NCBI RefSeq assembly: GCF_016648105.1
Contig: NZ_JACVVE010000006.1
Coordinates: 140,979-204,978, forward strand
Direction: 5' to 3'
From: Pseudomonas sp. S31
GTDB lineage: Bacteria; Pseudomonadota; Gammaproteobacteria; Pseudomonadales; Pseudomonadaceae
DNA length: 64,000 bases
Positions within the stretch are counted from its first letter, which is position 1; every line of letters starts with the position of its first letter. Shown piece by piece: positions 46,302 to 58,051 of this stretch. The notes beneath the pieces were generated by a model. It did no database searches, was not told the origin of the DNA, and saw only the letters and a program-made list of their open reading frames with translations. Both the position numbers and the translations under genes were made by a program.

Positions 46302-47171
46302 ATGCAAGGCGCGATGTTACGTCATCAGCAACCTGTCACCGGCCGCAGCAAGCCGGTGCCGCGTGGCGCCAGCCGACTGGTGGCCGATGAGCCGATGTCG
46401 TCGCGCCTGCCGCGGCCGAGCCTGGGTGGGCTCAAGCGCCTGCTGTGGCCGGTGTTGCTGGTCGCCGCCGGCTTTGGCGCCTATGAAGGCGCCATTCGCC
46501 TGATGCCGTACGCCGACCGTCCGATCACCAAGATCGCCGTGCAGGGCGACCTCAGCTACATCAGCCAGCAGGCCGTGCAGCAGCGGATCGCGCCCTACGT
46601 GGCATCGAGCTTCTTCAGCGTCGACCTCACCGCCATGCGCGCCGAGCTCGAGCAGATGCCCTGGATCGCCCATGCCGAAGTGCGCCGGGTGTGGCCGGAC
46701 GAGGTGGTGATCCGCCTGGAAGAACAGTTGCCCGTCGCGCGCTGGGGCGACGAGGCCTTGCTCAACAACCAGGGCCAGGCCTTCACCCCGCGCGAGCTGG
46801 CCAACTACGAGCACCTGCCGCAGCTGTTCGGGCCGCAGCGCGCTCAGCAGCAGGTCATGCAGCAGTATCAGGTACTGAGCCAGATGCTGCGCCCCCTGGG
46901 CTTCTCCATCGCTCGCCTGGAGCTGCGCGAGCGAGGCAGCTGGTTCCTGACCACCGGTGCCGGTAGCGCCGGGCCGGGCATCGAGCTGCTGCTGGGGCGC
47001 GATCATCTGGTGGAGAAGATGCGCCGTTTCATTGCCATTTACGACAAGACGCTCAAAGAGCAGATCACCAATATCGCCCGCATCGATCTGCGATACGCCA
47101 ACGGGCTTGCCGTTGGCTGGCGGGAACCGATTGCACCGACGACGGCCCAATCCGCCGTTGCGAAGAATTAG
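46302..47171 (+). CDS. ftsQ: cell division protein FtsQ
   Basis: A 289-residue bitopic protein with a basic cytoplasmic tail (1-44), membrane helix (about 47-63), POTRA domain (from about 72, [14 protein letters not shown]) and FtsQ beta domain. Scaffold of the FtsQLB complex. ATG 46302 with GAGG in the ddlB end. Confidence 0.94.
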   Translation: MQGAMLRHQQPVTGRSKPVPRGASRLVADEPMSSRLPRPSLGGLKRLLWPVLLVAAGFGAYEGAIRLMPYADRPITKIAVQGDLSYISQQAVQQRIAPYVASSFFSVDLTAMRAELEQMPWIAHAEVRRVWPDEVVIRLEEQLPVARWGDEALLNNQGQAFTPRELANYEHLPQLFGPQRAQQQVMQQYQVLSQMLRPLGFSIARLELRERGSWFLTTGAGSAGPGIELLLGRDHLVEKMRRFIAIYDKTLKEQITNIARIDLRYANGLAVGWREPIAPTTAQSAVAKN

Positions 47172-47185
47172 AGAGAGGCAGGACC

Positions 47186-48442
47186 ATGGCAAACGCGCAT
47201 AGCGGAAAAATGATCGTCGGGCTGGACATCGGCACCTCCAAGGTGGTGGCGCTGGTCGGTGAAGTCGGCGAGGACGGTACCCTGGAGATCGTCGGGATCG
47301 GCACCCATCCCTCCCGCGGCCTGAAGAAGGGCGTGGTGGTGAACATCGAGTCGACCGTGCAGTCGATCCAGCGCGCGGTCGAAGAGGCCCAACTGATGGC
47401 CGGTTGCCGCATCCACTCGGCGTTCGTCGGCGTGGCCGGCAACCACATCCGCAGCCTGAACTCCCACGGCATCGTCGCCATCCGCGACCGCGAAGTCAGC
47501 CTCGCCGACCTCGAGCGCGTGCTGGACGCCGCCCAGGCCGTGGCCATTCCGGCCGACCAGCGCGTGCTGCACACCCTGCCGCAGGACTACGTGATCGACA
47601 ACCAGGAAGGTGTGCGCGAGCCCCTGGGCATGTCCGGCGTACGCCTGGAGGCCAAGGTCCACGTGGTCACCTGCGCGGTCAACGCGGCGCAGAACATCGA
47701 GAAGTGCGTGCGCCGCTGTGGCCTGGAAATCGACGACATCATCCTCGAGCAACTGGCTTCGGCCTATTCGGTGCTGACCGACGACGAGAAGGAGCTGGGC
47801 GTGTGCCTGGTGGACATCGGCGGCGGGACCACCGACATCGCCATCTTCACCGAAGGTGCGATCCGCCACACCGCGGTGATCCCGATCGCTGGCGACCAGG
47901 TCACCAACGATATCGCCATGGCCCTGCGCACGCCGACCCAGTACGCCGAGGAAATCAAGATCCGCTACGCCTGCGCCCTGGCCAAGCTGGCCGGTGCCGG
48001 CGAGACCATCAAGGTGCCGAGCGTGGGCGATCGCCCGCCGCGCGAGCTGTCGCGCCAGGCCCTGGCCGAAGTGGTGGAGCCGCGTTACGACGAGCTCTTC
48101 ACGCTGATCCAGGCCGAGCTGCGCCGCAGCGGCTACGAGGACCTGGTGCCGGCCGGCATCGTCCTCACTGGCGGCACCGCGAAGATGGAAGGCGCTGTGG
48201 AACTGGCCGAGGAAATCTTCCACATGCCGGTACGCCTTGGCGTGCCGCACAGCGTTCGGGGGCTGAGCGACGTGGTGCGCAACCCGATCTATTCCACCGG
48301 CGTGGGCTTGCTCACCTACGGCCTGCAAAAGCAGTCCGAGGACCTGCCCCTGACCGGCAACAGCAGCAACAACAGCTATGGCGATGAACCGAAGGCCCCA
48401 GTGCTTGAGCGATTCAAGCGTTGGGTCCAGGGCAACTTCTAA
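47186..48442 (+). CDS. ftsA: cell division actin homologue FtsA
   Basis: A 418-residue actin-fold ATPase that tethers FtsZ to the membrane. GLDIGTSKVVALVGE, DIGGGTTDIAIF, GGTAKMEG and the C-terminal amphipathic helix (LERFKRWVQGNF) are present. The ATG is 14 bases after ftsQ. Confidence 0.98.
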   Translation: MANAHSGKMIVGLDIGTSKVVALVGEVGEDGTLEIVGIGTHPSRGLKKGVVVNIESTVQSIQRAVEEAQLMAGCRIHSAFVGVAGNHIRSLNSHGIVAIRDREVSLADLERVLDAAQAVAIPADQRVLHTLPQDYVIDNQEGVREPLGMSGVRLEAKVHVVTCAVNAAQNIEKCVRRCGLEIDDIILEQLASAYSVLTDDEKELGVCLVDIGGGTTDIAIFTEGAIRHTAVIPIAGDQVTNDIAMALRTPTQYAEEIKIRYACALAKLAGAGETIKVPSVGDRPPRELSRQALAEVVEPRYDELFTLIQAELRRSGYEDLVPAGIVLTGGTAKMEGAVELAEEIFHMPVRLGVPHSVRGLSDVVRNPIYSTGVGLLTYGLQKQSEDLPLTGNSSNNSYGDEPKAPVLERFKRWVQGNF

Positions 48443-48497
48443 GTTTCAAAGCAGTAGTGGTAGGCGCGACAACTAGAGAACTGAAAGGAGAGGGAAA

Positions 48498-49694
48498 ATG
48501 TTCGAGCTCGTAGACAACGTCCCGCAAAGTCCGGTCATCAAAGTGATCGGCGTCGGCGGTGGTGGCGGCAATGCCGTCAACCACATGGTCAAAAGCAACA
48601 TCGAAGGCGTCGAGTTCATCTGCGCCAACACCGATGCCCAGGCGCTGAAGAACATCGGCGCGCGCACCATCCTGCAACTGGGTACCGGCGTGACCAAGGG
48701 CCTGGGTGCAGGTGCCAATCCGGAAGTCGGCCGCCAGGCCGCGCTGGAGGACCGTGAGCGCATCGCCGAGGTGCTGCAGGGCACCAACATGGTGTTCATC
48801 ACCACCGGCATGGGTGGCGGTACCGGTACCGGTGCTGCGCCGATCATCGCCGAAGTGGCCAAGGAAATGGGCATTCTCACCGTTGCCGTGGTGACGCGTC
48901 CGTTCCCGTTCGAAGGCCGCAAGCGCATGCAGATCGCCGATGAAGGCATCCGCATGCTGGCTGAGAGCGTCGACTCGCTGATCACCATCCCCAACGAGAA
49001 GCTGCTGACCATCCTGGGCAAGGATGCCAGCCTGCTGTCCGCCTTCGCCAAGGCCGACGACGTGCTGGCCGGCGCCGTGCGTGGTATCTCCGATATCATC
49101 AAGCGTCCAGGCATGATCAACGTCGACTTCGCCGACGTGCGCACCGTGATGGGCGAAATGGGCATGGCGATGATGGGTACCGGTTGCGCCAGCGGCCCGA
49201 ACCGTGCTCGCGAAGCCACCGAGGCGGCCATCCGCAACCCGCTGCTCGAAGACGTCAACCTGCAGGGCGCCCGCGGCATCCTGGTGAACATCACCGCAGG
49301 TCCGGACCTGTCGCTGGGCGAATACTCCGACGTGGGTAGCATCATCGAAGCCTTCGCCTCCGACCACGCGATGGTCAAGGTCGGCACCGTGATCGATCCG
49401 GACTTGCGCGACGAGCTGCATGTGACCGTGGTCGCCACTGGCCTGGGCGCGCGCATCGAGAAGCCGGTGAAGGTGGTCGACAACACCCTGCAGACCGCCC
49501 AGCAGGCCTACGAAGCGTCCAACCCGGCGCCGGCTCGCCAGGAGCAGCCTTCGGTCAACTACCGTGACCTGGAGCGTCCGACCGTGATGCGCAACCAGGC
49601 CCATGCAGGTGCCGCAGCGGCAGCTAAACTCAACCCTCAGGATGACTTGGACTACCTGGATATCCCGGCTTTCCTGCGTCGTCAGGCTGATTAA
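48498..49694 (+). CDS. ftsZ: cell division tubulin homologue FtsZ
   Basis: A 398-residue GTPase that forms the Z-ring. Tubulin signature GGGTGTG (105-111), N-terminal GVGGGGGNAVNHM, a disordered linker (about 318-380) and the C-terminal FtsA/ZipA-binding peptide LDIPAFLRRQ. A strong AAAGGAGAGGG ribosome-binding site precedes the ATG, in a 55-base gap from ftsA. Confidence 0.98.
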   Translation: MFELVDNVPQSPVIKVIGVGGGGGNAVNHMVKSNIEGVEFICANTDAQALKNIGARTILQLGTGVTKGLGAGANPEVGRQAALEDRERIAEVLQGTNMVFITTGMGGGTGTGAAPIIAEVAKEMGILTVAVVTRPFPFEGRKRMQIADEGIRMLAESVDSLITIPNEKLLTILGKDASLLSAFAKADDVLAGAVRGISDIIKRPGMINVDFADVRTVMGEMGMAMMGTGCASGPNRAREATEAAIRNPLLEDVNLQGARGILVNITAGPDLSLGEYSDVGSIIEAFASDHAMVKVGTVIDPDLRDELHVTVVATGLGARIEKPVKVVDNTLQTAQQAYEASNPAPARQEQPSVNYRDLERPTVMRNQAHAGAAAAAKLNPQDDLDYLDIPAFLRRQAD

Positions 49695-49770
49695 TGGAAT
49701 TTATCAGGGGTATAGGGGTGATTGGTATTCAGCAAAGGCCGGGTCTGTTATCATCCCCAGCCTTTGTTGA

Positions 49771-50718
<948 letters not shown>

Positions 50719-50742
50719 GTTCGAACACTCTCTAGTTCATTG

Positions 50743-50768
50743 AGGCCACCTTCGGGTGGCCTTTTTTA
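50743..50768. terminator. terminator between lpxC and DUF721 gene
   Basis: AGGCCACC-TTCG-GGTGGCCT followed by T6; ends the dcw cluster. Little A-tract on the other side, so weaker for the minus strand. Confidence 0.92.
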
Positions 50769-51218
50769 TTTGTCTCGGGCGTGCGCCGCCAGGCGTTCGA
50801 GGGCGGCGCGCAGCTTGGGGTCGTTGATGCCCTCTGCGGTGTCGCGCAGGCTTTCGGCGGCGCTGCCGGACAGCTCGGTGGTGTTCGTCCCGCGCTTGGC
50901 CGGCACCAGCGGCGGCTGCACCTTGTAGAGGATGCGGTGCAGGTTGCCGAACGCTTCCAGGGCCTGGAGCTGGCGCATCAGGCGTTTTTGCTGGTAGCGC
51001 AGGCGGGTAGCCCAGTGGCCATCGGTGACCACCAGCAGCAAGGTGCCATCGCGCCACGAGGCGACATGGCAGTGTTCCCTGGCAGCCGGTTGCAGCTGGC
51101 TTTCCAGCAGGCGTTGCAGGTGCTCCAGGCGCTCGGCCTGGTTCAGCAACAGGCGTAGCGGGCGGTTCTGGCGCAGCAGGGCGGCGGGTGGCTGGGCGGG
51201 GGAGGGTTTGAAGGCCAT
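50766..51218 (-). CDS. DUF721 / DciA-like protein
   Basis: A 150-residue protein of the DUF721 family (DciA-like; DciA loads the replicative helicase in bacteria lacking DnaC). The core (about 10-100) shows LERLQRLL-type leucine-rich helix, HCHVASWRDGTLLLVVTDG, WATRLRYQQKRLMRQL and the typical KVQPPL. ATG 51218 fits family length; ATG 51230 is an alternative, and neither has a good Shine-Dalgarno. Convergent with lpxC. Confidence 0.8.
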   Translation of the reverse strand: MAFKPSPAQPPAALLRQNRPLRLLLNQAERLEHLQRLLESQLQPAAREHCHVASWRDGTLLLVVTDGHWATRLRYQQKRLMRQLQALEAFGNLHRILYKVQPPLVPAKRGTNTTELSGSAAESLRDTAEGINDPKLRAALERLAAHARDK

Positions 51219-51590
51219 GGGTGGCTGCATGAGGTGGCTAGGCGGGTAGTCTAGCATTCCTGTTGGCTGTGCTGGCCTCTTCGCGGGGCAAGCCCTTTCC
51301 CACAGGCCCCAACGCGCGGCTGGCACCTGTAGGAGCGGGTTTACCCGCGAAGAGGTCAACACAGACAGGAGTCATTCTCGCTACGTTTCATTTAACCGAC
51401 GGGTTGAACTCACGCAAAATGCCCCTATCTTAGAAAAGCCCCCGCCCAAGCGCTGTGCCAGCATCGTGGCAATCCACCACTTTCCTCACCATCGTTTCCG
51501 GGTAGAATGCTCGTTCGCATGCGGCCTCAGGGCTGCACGGGCGACTCATGGGGCCGCCCTCCATCCCTACGTGTGGAAGATCCTGCCGAT
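51219..51590. other. intergenic region upstream of secA
   Basis: A 372-base gap with a REP pair (51272-51356) and about 235 bases of probable secA leader/promoter, including a TAGAAT hexamer at 51502-51507. No secM-like gene with an arrest motif was recognised. Confidence 0.5.
51272..51356. repeat. REP pair (inverted)
   Basis: CTGGCCTCTTCGCGGGGCAA and the inverse GGAGCGGGTTTACCCGCGAA flank a short GC-rich spacer. Confidence 0.85.
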
Positions 51591-54326
<2,736 letters not shown>

Positions 54327-54372
54327 TCTGACCCACTCGCAGTAACGTGACAAACCGGGGGCCGCTTTGCGG

Positions 54373-54444
54373 CCCTTTCGCGGCACAAGGCCGCTCCTAC
54401 AGGTATCGCGCTAGCCCTGTAGGAGCGGCCTTGTGCCGCGATGG
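54373..54444. repeat. REP-like pair, divergent core
   Basis: TTTCGCGGCACAAGGCCGCT and the inverse AGCGGCCTTGTGCCGCGA form a hairpin nested in GGGGGCCGC...GCGGCCCC arms. The core differs from the other REPs (GGCACAAGGCC instead of GGGTAAACCC). Lies between secA and argJ. Confidence 0.75.
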
Positions 54445-54499
54445 GGCGCGAAGCGGCCCCATTTCCCTGATATCAACCGTATTTTCGAGGAGCGCTCTA

Positions 54500-55717
54500 A
54501 TGGCTGTCGGTCTTGGTCCTTTGCCCACCCTGCACCCGGTTCCGGGTTTTGAACTCGGCATCGCTTCTGCCGGTATCAAGCGCCCCGGGCGCAAGGATGT
54601 GGTGGTCATGCGTTGTGCCGAGGGCTCCAGCGTCGCTGGCGTGTTCACCCTCAATGCCTTCTGCGCGGCACCGGTGATCCTTTCCAAGCAGCGTGTGCAG
54701 GGCACCGTGCGTTACCTGCTGACCAATACTGGCAACGCCAACGCCGGCACCGGCGCGGCGGGCATGGCTGCCGCCGAGCGCACCTGCGCCAAGCTGGCCG
54801 AGCTGGCGGGCGTACCGGCCGAGTCGGTGCTGCCGTTCTCCACCGGGGTGATCGGCGAGCCGCTGCCGGTCGAGAAGATCGAGGGCGCGCTGCAGGCTGC
54901 GCTGGACAACCTGTCGGAAAACCACTGGGCCGAGGCCGCCACCGGCATCATGACCACCGACACCCTGCCCAAGGGCGCCAGCCGCCAGTTTCAGCACGAT
55001 GGCGTGACCGTCACCGTGACCGGTATCAGCAAGGGCGCCGGCATGATCCGTCCGAACATGGCGACCATGCTCGGCTACATCGCCACCGACGCCAAGGTCG
55101 CGCCGCAGGTGCTCAAGGACCTGATGCTCGACGGTGCCAACAAGTCGTTCAACCGCATCACCATCGATGGCGACACCTCGACCAACGACTGCTGCATGTT
55201 GATCGCCACCGGCAAGGCCAACCTGCCTGAAGTCACCGAAGCCAGCGGCGCGCTGTTCGAGGCGCTGAAGAAGGCGGTGTTCGAGGTGTGCATGGAAGTG
55301 GCCCAGGCCATCGTTCGCGATGGCGAAGGCGCCACCAAGTTCGTCACCGTGCAGGTCAACGGCGGCGGCAACCACCAGGAGTGCCTGGACGTCGGCTATG
55401 CCGTTGCCCACTCGCCGCTGATCAAGACCGCGCTGTTCGCGTCGGACCCGAACTGGGGCCGTATTCTCGCCGCCGTTGGCCGTGCCGGTGTGCCGGAGCT
55501 GGATGTCAGCCTGATCGACGTCTACCTCGACAGCGTCTGCATCGCCAGCAAGGGCGGACGCAGCCCGAGCTACACCGAGGAGCAGGGTTCCAAGGTGATG
55601 GCCCAGGAAGAAATCACCATCCGCATCGAGCTGGGCCGTGGCCAGTGCAGCGAAACCATCTGGACCACCGACCTGTCGCACGAGTACGTGAAGATCAACG
55701 CCGAATACCGTACCTGA
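54500..55717 (+). CDS. argJ: bifunctional glutamate N-acetyltransferase / ornithine acetyltransferase
   Basis: A 405-residue self-processing enzyme of the cyclic arginine pathway. [14 protein letters not shown] block (NTGNANAGTGAAG), [30 protein letters not shown] with the cleavage Thr at 189. The ATG at 54500 has GAGGAG upstream; the in-frame extension runs through the REP. Confidence 0.96.
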   Translation: MAVGLGPLPTLHPVPGFELGIASAGIKRPGRKDVVVMRCAEGSSVAGVFTLNAFCAAPVILSKQRVQGTVRYLLTNTGNANAGTGAAGMAAAERTCAKLAELAGVPAESVLPFSTGVIGEPLPVEKIEGALQAALDNLSENHWAEAATGIMTTDTLPKGASRQFQHDGVTVTVTGISKGAGMIRPNMATMLGYIATDAKVAPQVLKDLMLDGANKSFNRITIDGDTSTNDCCMLIATGKANLPEVTEASGALFEALKKAVFEVCMEVAQAIVRDGEGATKFVTVQVNGGGNHQECLDVGYAVAHSPLIKTALFASDPNWGRILAAVGRAGVPELDVSLIDVYLDSVCIASKGGRSPSYTEEQGSKVMAQEEITIRIELGRGQCSETIWTTDLSHEYVKINAEYRT

Positions 55718-55718
55718 T

Positions 55719-55745
55719 GTGACCGGGGCCGCTTTGCGGCCCCAA
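55719..55745 (+). terminator. hairpin after argJ
   Basis: GGGGCCGC-TTT-GCGGCCCC (55725-55743) directly follows the argJ stop. No T-run follows, so it may be a stabiliser rather than a terminator. The same motif occurs at the REP loci near 54357 and 62600. Confidence 0.5.
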
Positions 55746-55771
55746 CATTCCCAGACACATGGAGCCGAACC

Positions 55772-56404
55772 ATGAGTTACCACCTGATCATCGGCGACAA
55801 GCTGTATTCCTCCTGGTCGCTGCGCGGCGCCCTGGCCCTCGAGCTGGCCGGTGTGCCGTATGAAGAAACGCTGATCAAACTCAACCAGCCTGACACCCGC
55901 CAACGCCTCCTCGCATTTTCCGCCACCGGCAAGGTGCCGCTGCTCAAGACCGAGCACGGCGTGATCGCCGATTCCCTGGCTATCGCCGAGTACCTCAACG
56001 AGCAGCATCCAGACGCCCAGCTATGGCCGACCGACGTGGCGGCCCGGGCCCAGGCGCGCTCGGCCTGCGCGCAGATGCACAGCGGCTTTTTCGCCCTGCG
56101 CAGTGCCATGCCGTTCGACCTGTCGCGCGACCAGGCGCTGGAACAACTGCCGCTGGATGTGCAGGTCGACATCGACCGCATCGTCGCGCTGTGGTCCGAA
56201 TGCCGCCTGGTGGCCAAGGACGGTGGGCCGTTCCTGTTCGGCAGGCCGACCCTGGCCGATGCCTTCTTCGCCCCGGTGGCCGTGCGCCTGCGTACCTACC
56301 GCGTGGAGGTGCCGGCCGAGGCCGCCACCTACATCGAGACGATCTACCAGTGGCCGGCCTTCCAGGCCTGGCAGAAAGCTGGCCTGGCGGAGCGCGAAGG
56401 GTGA
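55772..56404 (+). CDS. glutathione S-transferase family protein
   Basis: A 210-residue GST: thioredoxin-fold N-terminus (SYHLIIGDKLYSSWSLRGAL; TGKVPLLKTEHGVIADSLAI with the cis-Pro) and an all-helical C-terminal domain with GRPTLADAFFAPVAVRL. The N-terminal Tyr/Ser-rich stretch suggests a Ser-type active site. Overlaps the Nudix-ThiE gene (GTGA). Substrate unknown. Confidence 0.9.
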   Translation: MSYHLIIGDKLYSSWSLRGALALELAGVPYEETLIKLNQPDTRQRLLAFSATGKVPLLKTEHGVIADSLAIAEYLNEQHPDAQLWPTDVAARAQARSACAQMHSGFFALRSAMPFDLSRDQALEQLPLDVQVDIDRIVALWSECRLVAKDGGPFLFGRPTLADAFFAPVAVRLRTYRVEVPAEAATYIETIYQWPAFQAWQKAGLAEREG

Positions 56405-57345
56405 AGCGGATTCATGTAGTGGCCGCGGTGATTCGCGGTGCCGATGGGCACATCCTGATCGCCCGACGTGCCGATACCCAGCACCAGGGTGGCTTGTGGG
56501 AGTTCCCAGGCGGCAAGGTGGAAACGGGCGAGAGCGTCGAAGTGGCGCTGGCCCGGGAGCTGCGTGAGGAGCTGGGGATCGAGGTGAGCCGTTCACGGCC
56601 GCTGATCAAGGTCAGCCACGACTACCCGGACAAGCAGGTGCTGCTGGATGTGCGCGAAGTCGAAGCGTTCAGCGGCGAGCCGCACGGGGCCGAGGGCCAG
56701 CCGTTGGCCTGGGTGGCGCCGCGTGACCTGGGGCAGTACGCGTTTCCCGAGGCCAACAAGCCGATCGTTGCGGCCGCTCGCCTGCCGGACCAATACCTGA
56801 TCACCCCCGATGGCCTGGAAACGCCCGCGTTGCTCAAGGGCATCCAGAAGGCCGTGGCCGCGGGCATTCGCCTGATCCAGCTGCGGGCGCCGGACGGTTA
56901 CGACCCCAAGTACCGGGACATCGCGGTGGATGCGGTGGGGCTGTGCGCGGGCAAGGCGCAGTTGATGCTCAAGGGGCCGCTGGAATGGCTCGGCGACTTC
57001 CCTTCGGCCGGCTGGCACCTGACCGCCGCGCAGTTGCGCAAGTATGCCGCCAAAGGCCGGCCATTCCCGACTGCACGCTGGCTGGCGGCGTCCTGCCACA
57101 GTGCCGAGGAGCTGGCACTGGCTGAGCAGATGGGCGTCGATTTCGTCACCCTGTCGCCGGTACAGCCGACCCAGACTCACCCCGAGGCGCTTCCGTTGGG
57201 CTGGGAAGAGGCGCAGCGGCTGATCGCCGGTTTCAACCAGCCGGTCTATCTGCTGGGTGGGGTGGGGCCAGGTGAGCGGGAGAAGGCCTGGGAGGCCGGT
57301 GCCCAGGGTGTTGCCGGGATTCGGGCGTTCTGGCCTGAGGGCTGA
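56401..57345 (+). CDS. Nudix (MutT-type) hydrolase fused to a ThiE-like domain
   Basis: A 314-residue fusion. Residues 1-130 carry a complete Nudix box (GGKVETGESVEVALARELRE then ELGI), as in MutT, which removes 8-oxo-dGTP. Residues about 132-314 look like a thiamine-phosphate synthase barrel (YLITPDGLE, GIRLIQLRAPDG, DFVTLSPVQPTQTHP, YLLGGVGPGE). It is the Nudix/TMP-synthase fusion common next to argJ in pseudomonads. GTG start 56401 overlaps the GST stop. Confidence 0.93.
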   Translation: MKRIHVVAAVIRGADGHILIARRADTQHQGGLWEFPGGKVETGESVEVALARELREELGIEVSRSRPLIKVSHDYPDKQVLLDVREVEAFSGEPHGAEGQPLAWVAPRDLGQYAFPEANKPIVAAARLPDQYLITPDGLETPALLKGIQKAVAAGIRLIQLRAPDGYDPKYRDIAVDAVGLCAGKAQLMLKGPLEWLGDFPSAGWHLTAAQLRKYAAKGRPFPTARWLAASCHSAEELALAEQMGVDFVTLSPVQPTQTHPEALPLGWEEAQRLIAGFNQPVYLLGGVGPGEREKAWEAGAQGVAGIRAFWPEG

Positions 57346-57373
57346 GTCGTGCATGCAAGGGGCCGCTGTGCGG

Positions 57374-57462
57374 CCCATTCGCGGGGCAAGCCCGCTCCCA
57401 CAGGGATTGCGCATGGCTCGGGGCTTGTGCTGTCCCTGTGGGAGCGGGCTTGCCCCGCGAAT
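57374..57462. repeat. REP pair (inverted)
   Basis: CCATTCGCGGGGCAAGCCCG and its inverse CGGGCTTGCCCCGCGAATGG, nested in outer GGGGCCGC / GGGCTGC arms; between convergent genes. Confidence 0.9.
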
Positions 57463-57488
57463 GGGCTGCAAAGCAGCCCCCTACGATC

Positions 57489-58049
57489 TCAAGGCTTGGC
57501 CGCAGCCTCCCACAGTACCTCGGCCACTCCCTGGCGCCGCCCGATGATCCGCGCCGCCACGAACAGCAGATCCGATAGCCGGTTGATATACGCCAACCCA
57601 ACCCCCTGCAAGGGCTCCAGCGCATTCAGTTGCTGGCAGCGCCGCTCGGCACTGCGGGCCAGGCTGCGGCACACATGGGCCTGAGCGACCAGCGCCGAAC
57701 CACTGGGCAGGATGAAGTTCTTCAGCGGCCCCAATTCCTCGTTCCAGACATCGATCGCGGTCTCCAGCCGTTGCACTTCGCTCTGGTTCAGTGCCTGGTA
57801 ACTGGGCATCGCCAACTCGCCGCCGAGGTCGAACAAGCGATGCTGGCAGGGTGCCAATACCTCACTGACTTCCTCCATCCCCAGCTCGGTCAGGCCGGCC
57901 AGCAGCAGCCCGAGCTGGCTGTTGAGGCTGTCGACCTCGCCGATCGCCTCGATCCGCGGATGGTCCTTGGGCACCCGCCGACCATCGCCCAGGCCTGTCT
58001 CGCCCTGGTCGCCGGTGCGGGTGTAGATCTTCGACAGGCGATAGCCCAT
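57489..58049 (-). CDS. PduO-type cob(I)alamin adenosyltransferase
   Basis: A 186-residue ATP:cobalamin adenosyltransferase: SKIYTRTGDQGETGLGDGRR, IGEVDSLNSQLG, AHVCRSLARSAERR and YINRLSDLLFVAAR. Makes adenosylcobalamin. ATG 58049 is chosen because GGAGG is 7 bases upstream; ATG 58055 is too close to it. Tightly follows the sensor kinase gene. Confidence 0.93.
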   Translation of the reverse strand: MGYRLSKIYTRTGDQGETGLGDGRRVPKDHPRIEAIGEVDSLNSQLGLLLAGLTELGMEEVSEVLAPCQHRLFDLGGELAMPSYQALNQSEVQRLETAIDVWNEELGPLKNFILPSGSALVAQAHVCRSLARSAERRCQQLNALEPLQGVGLAYINRLSDLLFVAARIIGRRQGVAEVLWEAAAKP

Positions 58050-58051
58050 GG

